DNA of 64,000 bases from Clusia tigrina (Eukaryota > Arthropoda > Insecta > Diptera > Clusiidae): assembly GCA_920105625.2 (NCBI GenBank), contig OV050031.1, positions 213,583,194 through 213,647,193 of the forward strand, in the 5' to 3' direction. Below are positions 46,861 to 58,229 of this stretch, piece by piece; the stretch's first letter is position 1; every line of letters starts with the position of its first letter. The notes under the pieces are model-generated. The model was not told where the DNA came from. It made no database searches and saw only the letters and a program-made list of their open reading frames with translations. The position numbers and the translations under genes are program-made.

Positions 46861-47589
46861 ATCAAGCAACGAACCAACAAACACCCCAGCCCCATCGTTT
46901 GGACAACAAAAAACAAAAAGTGGGCTGAATTTGGGGGGGAATTGCTGCATTGTGTGCCGCTCCAGAAAGTGAAAGCTTTCCTCTTCCGAGTTTTTGCCGC
47001 TTTTATTTTGGCATATTGATGGCATTTTAATTTGGCTTTTTTGAGTCTTCTTTTTCTGTGGCGTGAGCTGGTATCCGGGTGATATGTTTCCCGTTCGTAA
47101 GGTGGTTTGTGTTATGCACTCGTATATGGGTTAATATGAAATATGGAACTTTTCACTTTTTCCCCTCTTTTTATTTCATTGCAAATGAATTCAGTTTTTT
47201 GTTAGTGTTTTTTTTTTATATGTAAACTCTTTCGTTTCAGTCCCCAGCTTCATTCAATTATTTGTTTCGTAAGGATTATCTAATGTGGTATAAAACCATT
47301 TGGTTGGTAGATGGCAGAACGAGAACTGAAGTAAATTGTAATTTGATGGATTGTTACGAAAAAAGCTGATTAAAACTGTCATTCCAGTTGGCATGCGGGA
47401 CTTGCTGTTGCTCTTTCGTTTATGCTAATGCGAGTCAGTCATTAGTGGCGTTGTCCTAGTTTCACGCACGTCAATGATATGTCTTTCTATTGTACAAGAG
47501 TCGATAATGTGGCTGCCTCTTTCGAGAAATAATCTTTTTATTCTTTTTACCACACATCTTCACTAATTATATATGAGAGTTTGAGGCCT
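46861..47589. other. Unique sequence
   Basis: No feature recognised. Confidence 0.4.
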
Positions 47590-49300
47590 TCGACTAGAAG
47601 AGGTATAACAATAGAACGAATCTTTAAAATACCTTGTTTTGAGAGAAGATTTTCCTATAGTGATAAAAATGAGTGAAGTGTTTTGGTATTCAAAGAAGCT
47701 TCAGGAGACCATCTTCTGAGAAAACCTTTTCGTATCTTGATCATTTTGAAGGAACAATCCTAGAGAGTGAAAAAGTTTTGGTATTCAAAGAAGCTTCAGG
47801 AGTCCTTTGCTCTGAGGAATAAGTTTCCTAATACTTTTTATGTTGAGGGAACACTCCAAAAGAGTGAAAATATTTGCTACTTAAAGGCTCGTCAGGAGCC
47901 TTGAGCTTTTCGTATACTGATCACTTTGAAGGAACATTCCAAAAGATTGAAAATGTTTTGGTATTCAAAGAGGCTTCAGGGGTTCAGGGGTTGTTCTGAG
48001 AAAACCTTTTCCTAACGAGTGAATATGTTTTGCTACTCAACGACTCTTATATGGAGTTAAGAATCCTAACGAGTGAATATGTTTTGGTATTCAAAGAAGC
48101 CTCAGGAGACCTTATTCTGAGAGAAGCTTTTCCTATGTTGATAATCTTCAGGGAACAATCCTAAAGAGTGAAAAGATTTTGGTATTCAGAAGCTTCAGGA
48201 GACCTTGTTCTGAGGAAAGCTTTTCCTATACTGATCACTTTAAAGGAACAATCCTAAAGAGTGAACATGTTTTGCTACTCAAAGGCTCTTCAGGAGACCT
48301 TGGTGTAAGAAATTCCTATATTTTTTATAAAGAGTTAAGAAACCTAACGAGTGAAAATGTTTTGGTATAGAAAGAGGCTTCAGGGACCTTGTTATGAGAA
48401 ACCTTTTCCTATGTTTTTTATATTGAGTTAAGAATCCTAACGAGAGAATATATTTTCCTACTCAAAGGCTCTTCAGGAGACCTTTGTGTGAGAAAACTTT
48501 TTCTATATTTTTTTGTGTTGAGTTAAGAATTCTAACGAGTGAATATGTTTTGGTATTCAAAGAAGCTTCAGGGGACCTTGTTTTTGAGAAAAGATTTTTC
48601 TATCTTGATTACTTTGAGGGAACAATCCTACAGTGAAAAAGTTTTGGTATTCAAAGAAGCTTCAGGAGACCTTGTTCTGAGAGAAGATTTCCCTATGTTA
48701 ATCATCTTCAGGGAACAATGTTTAAGAGTGAAAATGTTTTGGTATTCAAAGAAGTCCTTATTCTGAGGAATGCGTTTCCTAGTACTTGTTATTTTGGAGG
48801 AACACTCCTAAAGAGTGAACATGTTTTCCTACTCAAATGATCTTCAGGAGACCTTCGTCTGAGAAAGCTTTTTCTATATTTTTTATGTTGACTTAAGAAT
48901 CCTAACGAGTGAAAATATTTTGCCCTACAAAGAAGCTTCAGGGATCTTGTTCTGAAGAAAGCTTTTTCTATTTTTATCGCTTTCCTAAAGAGTGAAAATG
49001 TTTTGATATTCAAAGAACCTTCAGGAGACCGTCTTCTGAGAAAAGCTTTTCCTATCTTGATCACTTTGAGAGAACAATCCTAAAGAAAGAAAATTTGTTC
49101 GTATTCAAAGAAGCTTCAGAAGACCTTGGTCTGAGAAAAGATTTTTCTATGTTCTGTATGTTTAGGGTATAGTTCTGAGGAAACCTTGTTCTGAGAAAAG
49201 CTCTCCCTATGTTGAGCGTATAGTTCTGAGGAGAGCTTGTTCTGAGAAGAGCTTTCCCTATGTTGGTCACCTTGAGGGAACAACCTAAAAACTGCAAAGG
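47590..49300. repeat. Large minisatellite, unit about 95 bp, 15-18 copies
   Basis: Unit in order: GAGTGAAAATGTTTTGGTAT, TCAAAGAAGCTTCAGGAGAC, CTTGTTCTGAGAAAAGCTTT, TCCTATxTTGATCACTTTGA, GGGAACAATCCTAAA. Two sub-variants differ in the second half (TTTTTATGTTGAGTTAAGAATCCTAACG versus the GATCACTTTGA form). Minus-strand frames of 78-91 codons at 48789-49297 reflect a unit that lacks stops in one frame (FLRRRSPE and KTFSLFR recur). Confidence 0.93.
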
Positions 49301-49664
49301 TTTTGCTATATTTCAGTACGTTTCCGAGTGGAGCAATGTTCTCTACAGGAGCCTGTTCTGAATATACACAAATATTTCACGAATATGTATTCCAAAATTC
49401 ACCCCTTTGGTATTCTTATTCTCAAATGAATAACAATCAAAATATGAAAAAAATTTCTTGAAGCATCTGTTAACTGGATGTTCTGAATGATTGCTTCTTT
49501 CGCGCATTGAAGCCATCGTTTTCTCCATAAATGTTTAGATTAAAAATAATGTTTTCTCAACTATTCTTATTATTAATTGTTCCACAAATGAAGGAAACAG
49601 AATATGTTTTCATTATCCATCCTTATCCAACATTATCCTTCCCGAATGAAACATCGTGAGAATA
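49301..49664. other. Unique AT-rich sequence
   Basis: No feature recognised. Confidence 0.4.
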
Positions 49665-49868
49665 AGATTTATTATTATTATATCCTACACCATTTGTAAT
49701 TATGTCTGCATAGGTTTGGGGCAAACAAAACTACCAGCTAAGTACTTCGGTTTGAAGATAACAAAATTTAGGAATAAGCATTTGAGTACCATGTCCTGGG
49801 CAGAAGTCGATCCCGCGTTTCCACAACTAAGAGTCTAGCGCGCTTACCACCAAGACCAAGGAGGCCGG
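49665..49868 (-). mobile_element. Possible tRNA-derived SINE
   Basis: Read on the minus strand the head has an A-box-like TGGTGGTAAGC, an anticodon-arm-like GACTCTTAG and a B-box-like GGGATCGACTTC at tRNA-like spacing (plus 49800-49865). About 130 bp of non-tRNA body follow, with a tail of (ATA)n (plus 49665-49683). The acceptor and T stems do not pair well, so this is a SINE or tRNA pseudogene, not a functional tRNA. Target duplications were not identified. Confidence 0.45.
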
Positions 49869-51010
49869 CATGAGATCTTATATCAGCCCTTTTCAGTATA
49901 GAAACTTCTTGGAATTTGATTCTGGTTTCTTGGGATGAGCACCGAATTCACCGGCAGTTTTTCTTAAAAACATGCCTCAATACATTAACAAGACCATAAA
50001 ATGAGAAGCCTTAAAGAGTATGTTATTCACTCTCGACATAATTTAAAAATCAATTTAATTATCGCAAAGAATTAAATTTTTATAAAAATAATAAATGAAT
50101 TTTGGGATAAAGAATGCAAACAATTTATTCACCCTCAAAAGAATGAATATGAGAAGTTTATAATTTGTTTGGTATTAATTACTTCTTTCTCTACTCATCT
50201 ACACAACATCTTTCGTCTATAAATAGACGACAACACATCCTCTTCTTTATCAAGGGCATACAAACGCACTTCCTTCTTTTCACCTCCTACCTTCTACGGA
50301 CATTCTTAATTTAGTTGAGTGTAAACATAATACGCGTACCTTTGACAACAATTTGCAACCAGAACCTACTAGGAGCAAGTTGCCAACAATAACCTCCTAA
50401 GCTGCTTAACTAAAGTACCCTTGAGGGCAGGAAGCAACTCTTTGTGCTGATTAGTGACTGGCTGGCGGAGTATGCAACACGGAAGTACGTAGACGCGTCA
50501 CAATGCTCGTGCATATGCTCGCGTACAAGGCACTATATCACAGCATAATACCCCCGGTGCTTTCCACTAAAATAACACCAAATGAGCTCACATGTAAATC
50601 ATGCCTGCGTGCATCATGAACTTCAACTTGAGCAGACATGCCACAATGCAGCACATTTCCAACATTACGGGTTATTATCAGCAACAAGAGACACAACATA
50701 AAAAGTGGTGGAAGAGAAGAGAAGAATCCCCTGCTGGAGCAATGGAATGCAATGGCACTCTGCCAGTTCTCCGCTGCAATGGGTGCAGAAAGGTTAATTC
50801 TAAGCGTAGATTATGGAAATAAAGCCGAGCGAGTGATGAGCCTCTATAAGCTTCTTGCGATTGTTTATGACAGTTTCTTCTTTTACCTTTTCATAATTTT
50901 CTACTTCCTTTTTCACAGTACATGTAAGTAAGCTTTTGCTTAGTTGTTGTGGTTGTTGTTGTTGTTGTTCTTGTTGTCGTTGCGTTGCTTTGTATAGATT
51001 TTTATCTGCT
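49869..51010. other. Unique sequence
   Basis: No gene recognised; a (GTT)n patch lies at 50940-50985. Confidence 0.4.
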
Positions 51011-51549
51011 TGTGTCTTTTGCAGCAGTGTGGCGTTCTTCGTACTCTTCATATCTTTGCATCCATCTTGAGAGATGCATTGAACTTCCTTCATAACCATA
51101 CAGACAGGTGGAAAGTTTGTTAGCCTCAAAGCTGGCGAATTCGTGGCAGTGTCAGGGTTTGAAAGGTACCCCATAATTTATGGTCGCAAGGTTTTCTCTG
51201 TAAATCATAGAAACGCGGAACTTTAATTTAGTTCTACTTACATCTGAATAAACTATCAATACTGAGAAGTTTGAGGGCGGAAGAAGGTGGTGTGGAGATT
51301 TATATAGAAGAGAAAGAATCGTTCTTACACCTCTTCTTCTCTTGCATGGCTTTCAGTAGGAAATGATGGAAATGATATACTCATCTTGCTGGATACGTCG
51401 TTCTGGAAGGACAATCTTTTTGATTTGACTAATGTCAATACTTGGTGACCTCTTTTATTTATCTGCAGATTATGATGAGTTCAAAGGTAAGCACACGGAC
51501 TGTGAATTGTGAATTGATGGTGGATGGGATCACAATCGAGGTTACTTAC
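51011..51549. repeat. 539-bp tandem duplication, copy 1
   Basis: Reads as identical to 51550-52085 along its whole length. The repeated unit begins TGTGTCTTTTGCAGCAGTG and ends near ATCGAGGTTACT. No coding family was recognised in it; it contains a TTTTGCAG acceptor-like site at each start and GGTAAGC donor-like sites. Confidence 0.95.
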
Positions 51550-52085
51550 TGTGTCTTTTGCAGCAGTGTGGCGTTCTTCGTACTCTTCATATCTTTGCAT
51601 CCATCTTGAGAGATGCATTGAACTTCCTTCATAACCATACAGACAGGTGGAAAGTTTGTTAGCCTCAAAGCTGGCGAATTCGTGGCAGTGTCAGGGTTTG
51701 AAAGGTACCCCATAATTTATGGTCGCAAGGTTTTCTCTGTAAATCATAGAAACGCGGAACTTTAATTTAGTTCTACTTACATCTGAATAAACTATCAATA
51801 CTGAGAAGTTTGAGGGCGGAAGAAGGTGGTGTGGAGATTTATATAGAAGAGAAAGAATCGTTCTTACACCTCTTCTTCTCTTGCATGGCTTTCAGTAGGA
51901 AATGATGGAAATGATATACTCATCTTGCTGGATACGTCGTTCTGGAAGGACAATCTTTTTGATTTGACTAATGTCAATACTTGGTGACCTCTTTTATTTA
52001 TCTGCAGATTATGATGAGTTCAAAGGTAAGCACACGGACTGTGAATTGTGAATTGATGGTGGATGGGATCACAATCGAGGTTACT
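51550..52085. repeat. 539-bp tandem duplication, copy 2
   Basis: Second copy, immediately adjacent. No differences were seen by line-by-line comparison. Either a very recent duplication or an assembly duplication. Confidence 0.95.
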
Positions 52086-52149
52086 AGTATAATTGTGGTT
52101 TTCTCGAGGTTACTTTAAGAACAAAATCACCAATCAATTTGGAGTAGTT

Positions 52150-52300
52150 TAGGTTAGGTTAGGTTATTGTGGTAGCCGGTCCTACAGTCCAACTCTCTCA
52201 GACCACCATGGATCCATTCTGATACCACCGCGTAACAACGCACCTCTCATTTACTCATCAAACCATTTCGAAGCCCTTATAAAGCGCAGGAGTTAATGTG
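52150..52300 (-). mobile_element. LINE family B, 3' end only
   Basis: Matches 36224-36345: (TTAGG)3 on the plus strand, then TGGTAGCCGGTC, CCATTCTGATACCACCGCGT, AACAACGCACCTC and CATTTCGAAGCCCTTATAA. It is a strongly truncated copy, with only the 3' UTR and a trace of coding sequence. Confidence 0.85.
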
Positions 52301-52925
52301 GAGTAGAATCGTCTGATCTGTGATAAAACTCTCCCCATAAACACCTTTCTTTTATAAAAGGAAAAAGCATTTTAAAAAATAGTCTATAAAAACAACAACT
52401 TTTTACATGGTGTGTTATTCAATTACGGATCAGATGATTCGAACCATATTTGGAGTCATTTTCTATTTCCCAAACTTTTGATATTATTACAACTTCTATA
52501 GACTATCGGACCATTGTTTTTCCTTTTGCAAGACTTTTTCATTAAAAAATTTCTAAAATTAAGACCCGTACGACTCAAAAAATCATTGTATTGGAATCCT
52601 CGATACCTTTATGTATAGAACCTTGCGTCCAACCCGGGGAATAACATAATTTTTAATAGAAATCAGGCTGTGCATCCAGATTAACTGCAGCATTTCATGG
52701 AATATAATCAGGTTTATTCACAAATATTCTTCAGACCACTGTCGACTGGTCTACAAGGATTTACGTAGTAATTGAATAAGTTGTTCTATATATAATCCAG
52801 AGCAAATACGACCTTTGCTCCCCCGCGGACCCATAGAACCATATATAAATACGACCAGCACCGAGTTGTAGTAAACTGTAATGCAATAAAAAACTAATTC
52901 TGAAAAACTAAAAAATTTGCGGTAA
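52301..52925. other. Unique AT-rich sequence
   Basis: No feature recognised. Confidence 0.4.
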
Positions 52926-53218
52926 GAATTTCCCAAACTAGACTCCTAACAGACTCCCCAATAGACTCCCCAGTAGGCTCCCAATAGACTCCCCAATAGA
53001 CTCCCAATAGATTCCCCAATAGACTCCCCAATAGACTCTTCAATATACTCTCCAATAGACTCTCCAATAGACTCCCTAACAGACTACCAATAGACTCCCC
53101 AATAGACTCCCCAATAGACTCCCAATAGATTCCCCAATAGACTCCTCAATATACTCTTCAATATACTCTCCAATAGACTCTCCAATAGACTCCCTAACAG
53201 ACTCCCCGATAGACTCAA
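52926..53218. repeat. CCCCAATAGACT minisatellite
   Basis: About 20 copies of a 13-15-bp unit AATAGACTCCCC with T, C and AA variants, arranged partly as a larger duplicated block of about 130 bp. A few more units reappear at 53455-53505. Confidence 0.93.
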
Positions 53219-53829
53219 AGCACAACAGCACGCCTAAGCCAGCGCAGTGCTGAGGTTAATTGGGGTGGATCAAGAAGTTGGACTGAAAATGGACAGACCT
53301 AAGACTGACGATTGAGCGGTAACGCTCATAACAGCCTCTCGGCGTATTACCTAAAGGTGCGGTCCCGAGAGGATAATCCGGCCAGAAATCGGGATGAATT
53401 TATTGGGTTAAGTAACACTACAAGAGTTTTCCACTGCTTTACGCCTCGTAAAAAACAAAAAACTCCCCAACAGACTCCCCAACAACCTCCCCTAATAGAC
53501 TCTAATTGGCGCATAAATATGTATTCCGTTGCTCAGATATTGTTTGGGATTATATTCTACTACATTTTAGGCTTTAGCTACAAACATTTATTACCTGCAT
53601 GCAGCACACAAAATATTGCTGTACAATATGTTGGTGACAGGAGTAAATAGGACTAAGGCCCTTCAGAAAAAACCTCCTAAATATTTCCGTTTTATTCTAA
53701 ACATCTTTTTTTTGGGTACTGCGATTATGGGAGGATCTACGTCTGTTCCGAGAGGATCTTCTCCCGCGTATAACGAAGCTATAGACTACAGATATGGGGC
53801 AGCTATTCTACAAATGTACGCCTCATGAT
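53219..53829. other. Unique sequence between minisatellite patches
   Basis: The segment 53220-53455 has balanced composition and splits the CCCCAATAGACT array, so it may be an insertion. Frames at 53312-53650 and 53616-53828 are open; the second ends with a protein-like stretch after an internal methionine (MGGSTSVPRG onward). No family is recognised and no splice evidence is clear. Confidence 0.35.
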
Positions 53830-54963
53830 GATTTAAGAAGAAAGAGAACTAAAGTCTGGAATATAAAATAGTTTATAAGACAGAGCTTGATTGTATATCT
53901 GCGTGAATTGCCTTGCTACGAGGAAGGTTTCCAGTATACAGCTCTGCAGTGATAATTATACTCACCTATACTTTATGTGTACATCTAATGGCCTGTTCTT
54001 CAAGTTCACATTCCCATTTCATATTATCGATCTTCACATCTCCTATCAAAATCCATGTCTTTTCTTTCTTCTTTATCTTCACATCTAATTTCCTATTCTC
54101 ATTTTATATTATCGATCAACACATTCTTCCGGAAGTGTTTTTAGAAAAATGTCTTTATTTTATCGTCAAATTTATTGAACTGGAGTTCTAATAATATTGT
54201 TCTCTATACTCAAGAAGAAAGTTGCCACCATTTCCATATTTTTGAGAAGAAAAAGAACCCAAATCTGGAAAATAAAATATTTTATTAGACGAAGCTTCAG
54301 ACTTGGTTGTGTTTTCAGCGTGAACTGCCTTGACTTCCAGTTGTCAGCTCTGCGGTGATAATTATACTCACCTGTTCTTATCTTCACATCTAATTGCCTG
54401 TTCTTTAAGAACACATTTCATTTCCTAATATTTATCTTCATCTCCTATAAAAGTTGATGTCATCCTTAGTTTTACTTTCTTCCTGGAATGTTTTTAGAAA
54501 AAATTTGTTTATTTTATTGTCAGATTTGATGAACTGGAGTTCCAATAATATCGTACTATATACTCAAGAAGAAAGTTGCTATTTCAATATTTTTGAGAAG
54601 AAATAGAACTAAGATCTGGAAAATAAACTATTTTATTAGACGGAGCTTCAGACTTGATTATATTTTCTATTTGAACAGTCTTGCTCCATAGTATGCTTCC
54701 AGTTTTCAGCCCTAGAATCAATACTCACATAACCTATTATGTATCTTCACCTAACCTTTTATATATTTTCACCTAACCTATTATGTATCTTCAGCTAACT
54801 TACTATGTGTCTTCACATTTCATTGCCTATTCTTTAAGTTCACATCTCATTTCATGTCTACAGGAGATTTGAAGATCTGTATCACATCTCCTATAAATAC
54901 GAGTATGTGTCCCATCCTTGGCTTTCTTTGCGTCCAGACTTCTTTTCAGAAAAAATTTCTTTA
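53830..54963. repeat. Degenerate tandem array, unit about 350 bp
   Basis: Blocks GAAAGAGAACTAAAGTCTGG, TTTATTAGACGAAGCTTCAG, GATAATTATACTCACCT and GGAGTTCTAATAATATTGTT recur near 53840, 54240 and 54600, with the next copy interrupted at 54964 by the DD41D element. A small internal CACCTAACCTATTATGTATC repeat lies at 54735-54800. Confidence 0.8.
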
Positions 54964-55893
54964 TATCGGGTTTCAATAAGAGCGCTACAAAAGTTTTTTT
55001 AAATAAAACAAAACCGGTTTTAGATATCAATGAAATTCTTTATTCCTGTGAAAGTACGTTCGATGCCATTATGTATGAAACTCGATTTCTTTTGCATGGC
55101 CACCACGGGCACGCTTGCAGAAGTCCAGACGCTGAACCCAATTTTCAACGGTTTTCAAGCATAGATCGGATGCTGCTGCAAATTCACGTTCGATATTCGT
55201 ACGAAGTTCATCAATCGTCGCTGGCTTGTTGGCATAGACCATAGACTTGACGTAGCCCCACAGGAAATAATCTAACGGCGTCAAATCGCACGACTGAGGC
55301 GGCCAATCGACTGGGCCATTTCGTTCGTAACACGTTCACCAAACTTGGTTTGCAGTAAATTGATTGTGGCATTCGCTGTGTGGCTTGTGGCGCCGTCCTG
55401 TTGGAACCACATGTCCTCCAAGTCCATATTATCCAATTGGGGCCAAAAATATTCGGTTATCATTGAACGGTAGCGATTCGCATTCACAGTAATGTGCCGG
55501 TCTTGATCATCACGGAAGAAGTACGGCCCAATGACGCCGCCGGCCCATAAACCGCACCAAACCGTAATTTTTTCGGGATGCAATGATGACTCAAGGAGTA
55601 CGTGTGGATTGCTGTCTAACCAATAACGCATATTTTGCTTATTGACGAAGCCATTCAGCCAGAAATGAGCCTCATCATAAATTGGACGTAGCGCTCTTAA
55701 AGTTGAGGCGACTGACTCCGAATTTCGGTAGTAAATTTTAATAATTTCAACTCGTTGTTGGCTCATATATCTTTGCATGATGAAATGGCAAACCTTACTG
55801 AAGAGAAAAGTCAAAAGAGCGGGAAAAAATATGACGTCGTTTGCTGTCACTATCGATTTACTTTTGTAGCGTTTCTTTCTGAAAAACCCTTTA
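54964..55893 (-). mobile_element. DD41D (rosa-type) mariner, internally deleted, inserted in a satellite unit
   Basis: Inverted ends share ACGCTACAAAAGT and a GGGTTT-containing terminus (left 54964-54994, right 55860-55893) with TA borders. The element is inserted in the 350-bp array, whose interrupted unit resumes at 55894. The coding capacity is described separately. At 930 bp it is about 400 bp shorter than expected, through loss of the second helix-turn-helix and first catalytic region. Confidence 0.82.
55069..55790 (-). pseudogene. DD41D mariner transposase, deleted and frameshifted
   Basis: Minus-strand order: SQQRVEIIKIYYRNSESVAS and LRALRP (N-terminal HTH), then an abrupt junction to DEAHFWLNGFVNKQ, so about 110 residues containing the linker and second HTH are gone. 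WCGLWAGGVIGPYFF and MITEYFWPQL follow, then the catalytic WFQQDGATSHTA. After a frame shift near 55281-55330 the TPLDYFLWGYVK block follows, placing the last Asp 41 residues after the previous one in the family pattern. A well-kept C-terminus (ENWVQRLDFCKRARGGH) completes it. The first Asp (FSDEAHF in relatives) is reduced to YDEAHF at the deletion junction. Confidence 0.85.
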
Positions 55894-56319
55894 TTATCAT
55901 CAGATATATCGAAGTGGAGTTCCTATAATATCGTACTATATAATTGTCACTACAAATGTGTTCTTGGGTAATTGTAATTGTTTCTTGTGTATGAATATCT
56001 TCGAAATTTCTTTGAGTCTTACAATGTAAGCATTTTGAGAGTCGCTGGTATCCAAGAATGTTTCCCTTACAACTATTTTTTAATGACATGAATGCAATTC
56101 CCGTTAAGTCAAGTGGACTTAAGTAAGAACACCTGCTGCTTTCCTAAACATGATTAAGGGGATGATTATTATGCATAAAAATAACCAATCATGTTCATGT
56201 CAAGCCAAATGTTCCAAATGACATCAAAGCCAATGAAGCGAAAAGATTGATATCATCATCATCTAAACATGAGATAATCAGAGGACAAGAAAGACTCAAC
56301 AGGGAAAGAGGACGGAGGC
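55894..56319. other. End of the 350-bp array and unique spacer
   Basis: The first 60 bp (GGAGTTCCTATAATATCGTA) complete the array unit split by the mariner. The rest shows nothing recognisable. Confidence 0.5.
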
Positions 56320-56560
56320 AACTAATAAGCAGCTGAGGTGGGCAACTAATAAGAAGCTGAGGTAAGCAACTAATAAGAAACTGAGGTGGGCAACTAATAA
56401 GAAGCTGAGATGTGGGCAACTAATAAGAAGCTGAGATGAGGGCAACTAATACGAAGCTGAAGCAACAGGGAAGAGGACAGATACTAATAAGAAACTGAGG
56501 TGGGCAACTAATAAGAAGCTGAGATGTGGGCAACTAATAAGAAGCTGAGGTAGCAATTCA
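56320..56560. repeat. GCAACTAATAAGAAGCTGAG minisatellite
   Basis: About nine copies of a 22-26-bp unit with GTGG, ATGTGG or ATGAGG linkers; one unit is separated by AAGCAACAGGGAAGAGGACA. Confidence 0.92.
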
Positions 56561-57635
56561 ACAAGAGAAGAAAAGTAGTATTCCATAAAATGACACAATC
56601 TTATTCAGGAGACTAATGCATTACTAAATTAAGTATAATAATATTTGGAATATTGATTCTGAACGTACTCATGTGAGCAGTGCAGTGAAAACATGTTGAA
56701 AGGAGATCGGTCCACTTAAAATAAGAAATCTACGACAAACCATTTCTCTTATAAATTCAGTTCTCTATGCAAATATGTTGGTATTTTGTATTATTAAACC
56801 AATCACTTGAAACACCACTTTATGACCATCATTTTTCCCAGTTCCATCATTGACAATGTCGCACAAATGGCACTCTAAAAGTGCGTACAAATTTCAACCC
56901 AGAAATTGATTTTTAGCACTTCCGCCAAAACAAACAACAAAACCCACTTGAACCAAACCTCACCGTCGCCCACCCAGCAGACACATAACTCAGCAATCGG
57001 CACTTTATCTAAAGCAGAGTTCATCATTACGCACTTGCCATAAAATATGGGTACATATATCGAATTATCGTACGAGCTATAACAGAAGGCCAAGCGGACA
57101 GTTGCCATTATGTGCCTGGCATAAAGATGACAATTCAGTACTTCGTGCCAAATTTACAGCCATGAAAATAACTCTTTTTTTTTAGTGGCCAAACATAAAT
57201 TTACGAATTTTGGCAGGGCGCGTAAAGTACTTGGAGAATCTGGCAAGAACGTCAATGTCGTCGTTCAGGCCCATCACTTTTGGTCACATTTCCGCTTTGT
57301 TGTAAATTTTAAGTTAATCATTGTCATCAATTTTAAGTGTGCGAAAGGCCGCGCACGTACGCAAAATCTCAGCGAATTGCATTTAAAACTTAATTAATTT
57401 AAATGCTGTTTTATGAGTGTTATTTGAGGTTACATTCTCAAGTATGCATTCTCATTAACAAGCAAGAGCGCTGTGAAAATGTCACTTTTGAGCGGAACTG
57501 AGCTGAACAGGGCAGAGCAGAGGAGCAAAGGTTGGGCCGGGCAACGTGATTTACTATTTAAGCACAAATGTGAACATTTCGTAGACCTTCAAGGAATGTA
57601 CGAGCCATTAAATGTTTTATTATTTAATAGGAATT
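56561..57635. other. Unique non-coding island
   Basis: Between 56820 and 57560 the sequence is GC-balanced and complex with no transposon resemblance. Candidate regulatory DNA; no coding evidence. Confidence 0.4.
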
Positions 57636-57900
57636 AGGAGCATGACACCTCCTGAGTGGGTGCATGGCTCTATACAGAAAAAGGTTCTCTACTCTTGGAT
57701 TTCTTGACAGCATTGAGGAGGTTTCCCGGATGAAGCTAACGAAAGTGGTTACTTTTATCAAATCCACAGGATGGTTTAAGGAGGATCCGGAGGTGTAGGG
57801 GCAAAAACTCGATTCGCCACAATGGGCTTTGAACAGGCCTAAGTGAGTCTTAGAGCAGCATCTAATCCTAATCTAGGAGGCTGTTGGGCGGCCAGTAGAA
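57636..57900 (+). mobile_element. LINE C-terminal fragment (family D)
   Basis: The plus frame reads YRKRFSTLGFLDSIEEVSRM then KLTKVVTFIKSTGWFKEDPE and a stop near 57798, the final helical segment that follows the Cys motif in I/R1-group LINEs. A short 3' UTR follows. Only the last 50 codons remain. Confidence 0.65.
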
Positions 57901-58229
57901 TTGAGTGATCAGATTAAATTGAGGTACTTCTCTGTACAATGTAAAATGACCCAATATAGTCGTACTCTTAACTTGAACTTTTTGATCCTTAACCCTTTAA
58001 AAACTTTACCCAACCCAAAATCCTATTAAAATAAAAATCAGGCTCCAAGTAAAAACAAGTCTGTAAATCAAACCATTGAACCTTTGAATTCCGTGTACCG
58101 TGTTTCGAGATTTCGTCCAACACTCATCCGTAATTGATTATTCTCTTTTACACCATCTTATATAATAAGATTACGCTCCATAATTTTCTTGATGGAAGAA
58201 TAAGATTGTTATCTTTACCAAACATGACA
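57901..58229. other. Unique AT-rich sequence
   Basis: No feature recognised. Confidence 0.4.

Noticed and set aside
46593..47025. Pro/Gln-rich and Trp/Leu-rich frames of about 105-111 codons on both strands
   Set aside because: They overlap each other on the CAACCAGCC minisatellite; composition follows the repeat.
49800..49868. Functional tRNA gene on the minus strand
   Set aside because: A- and B-box-like motifs exist but acceptor and T stems do not pair well; treated as a SINE head or tRNA pseudogene.
52150..52170. Telomeric (TTAGG)n repeat
   Set aside because: Only three units, in the same position at 36224, and continuous with LINE family B 3' UTR; it is the LINE tail.
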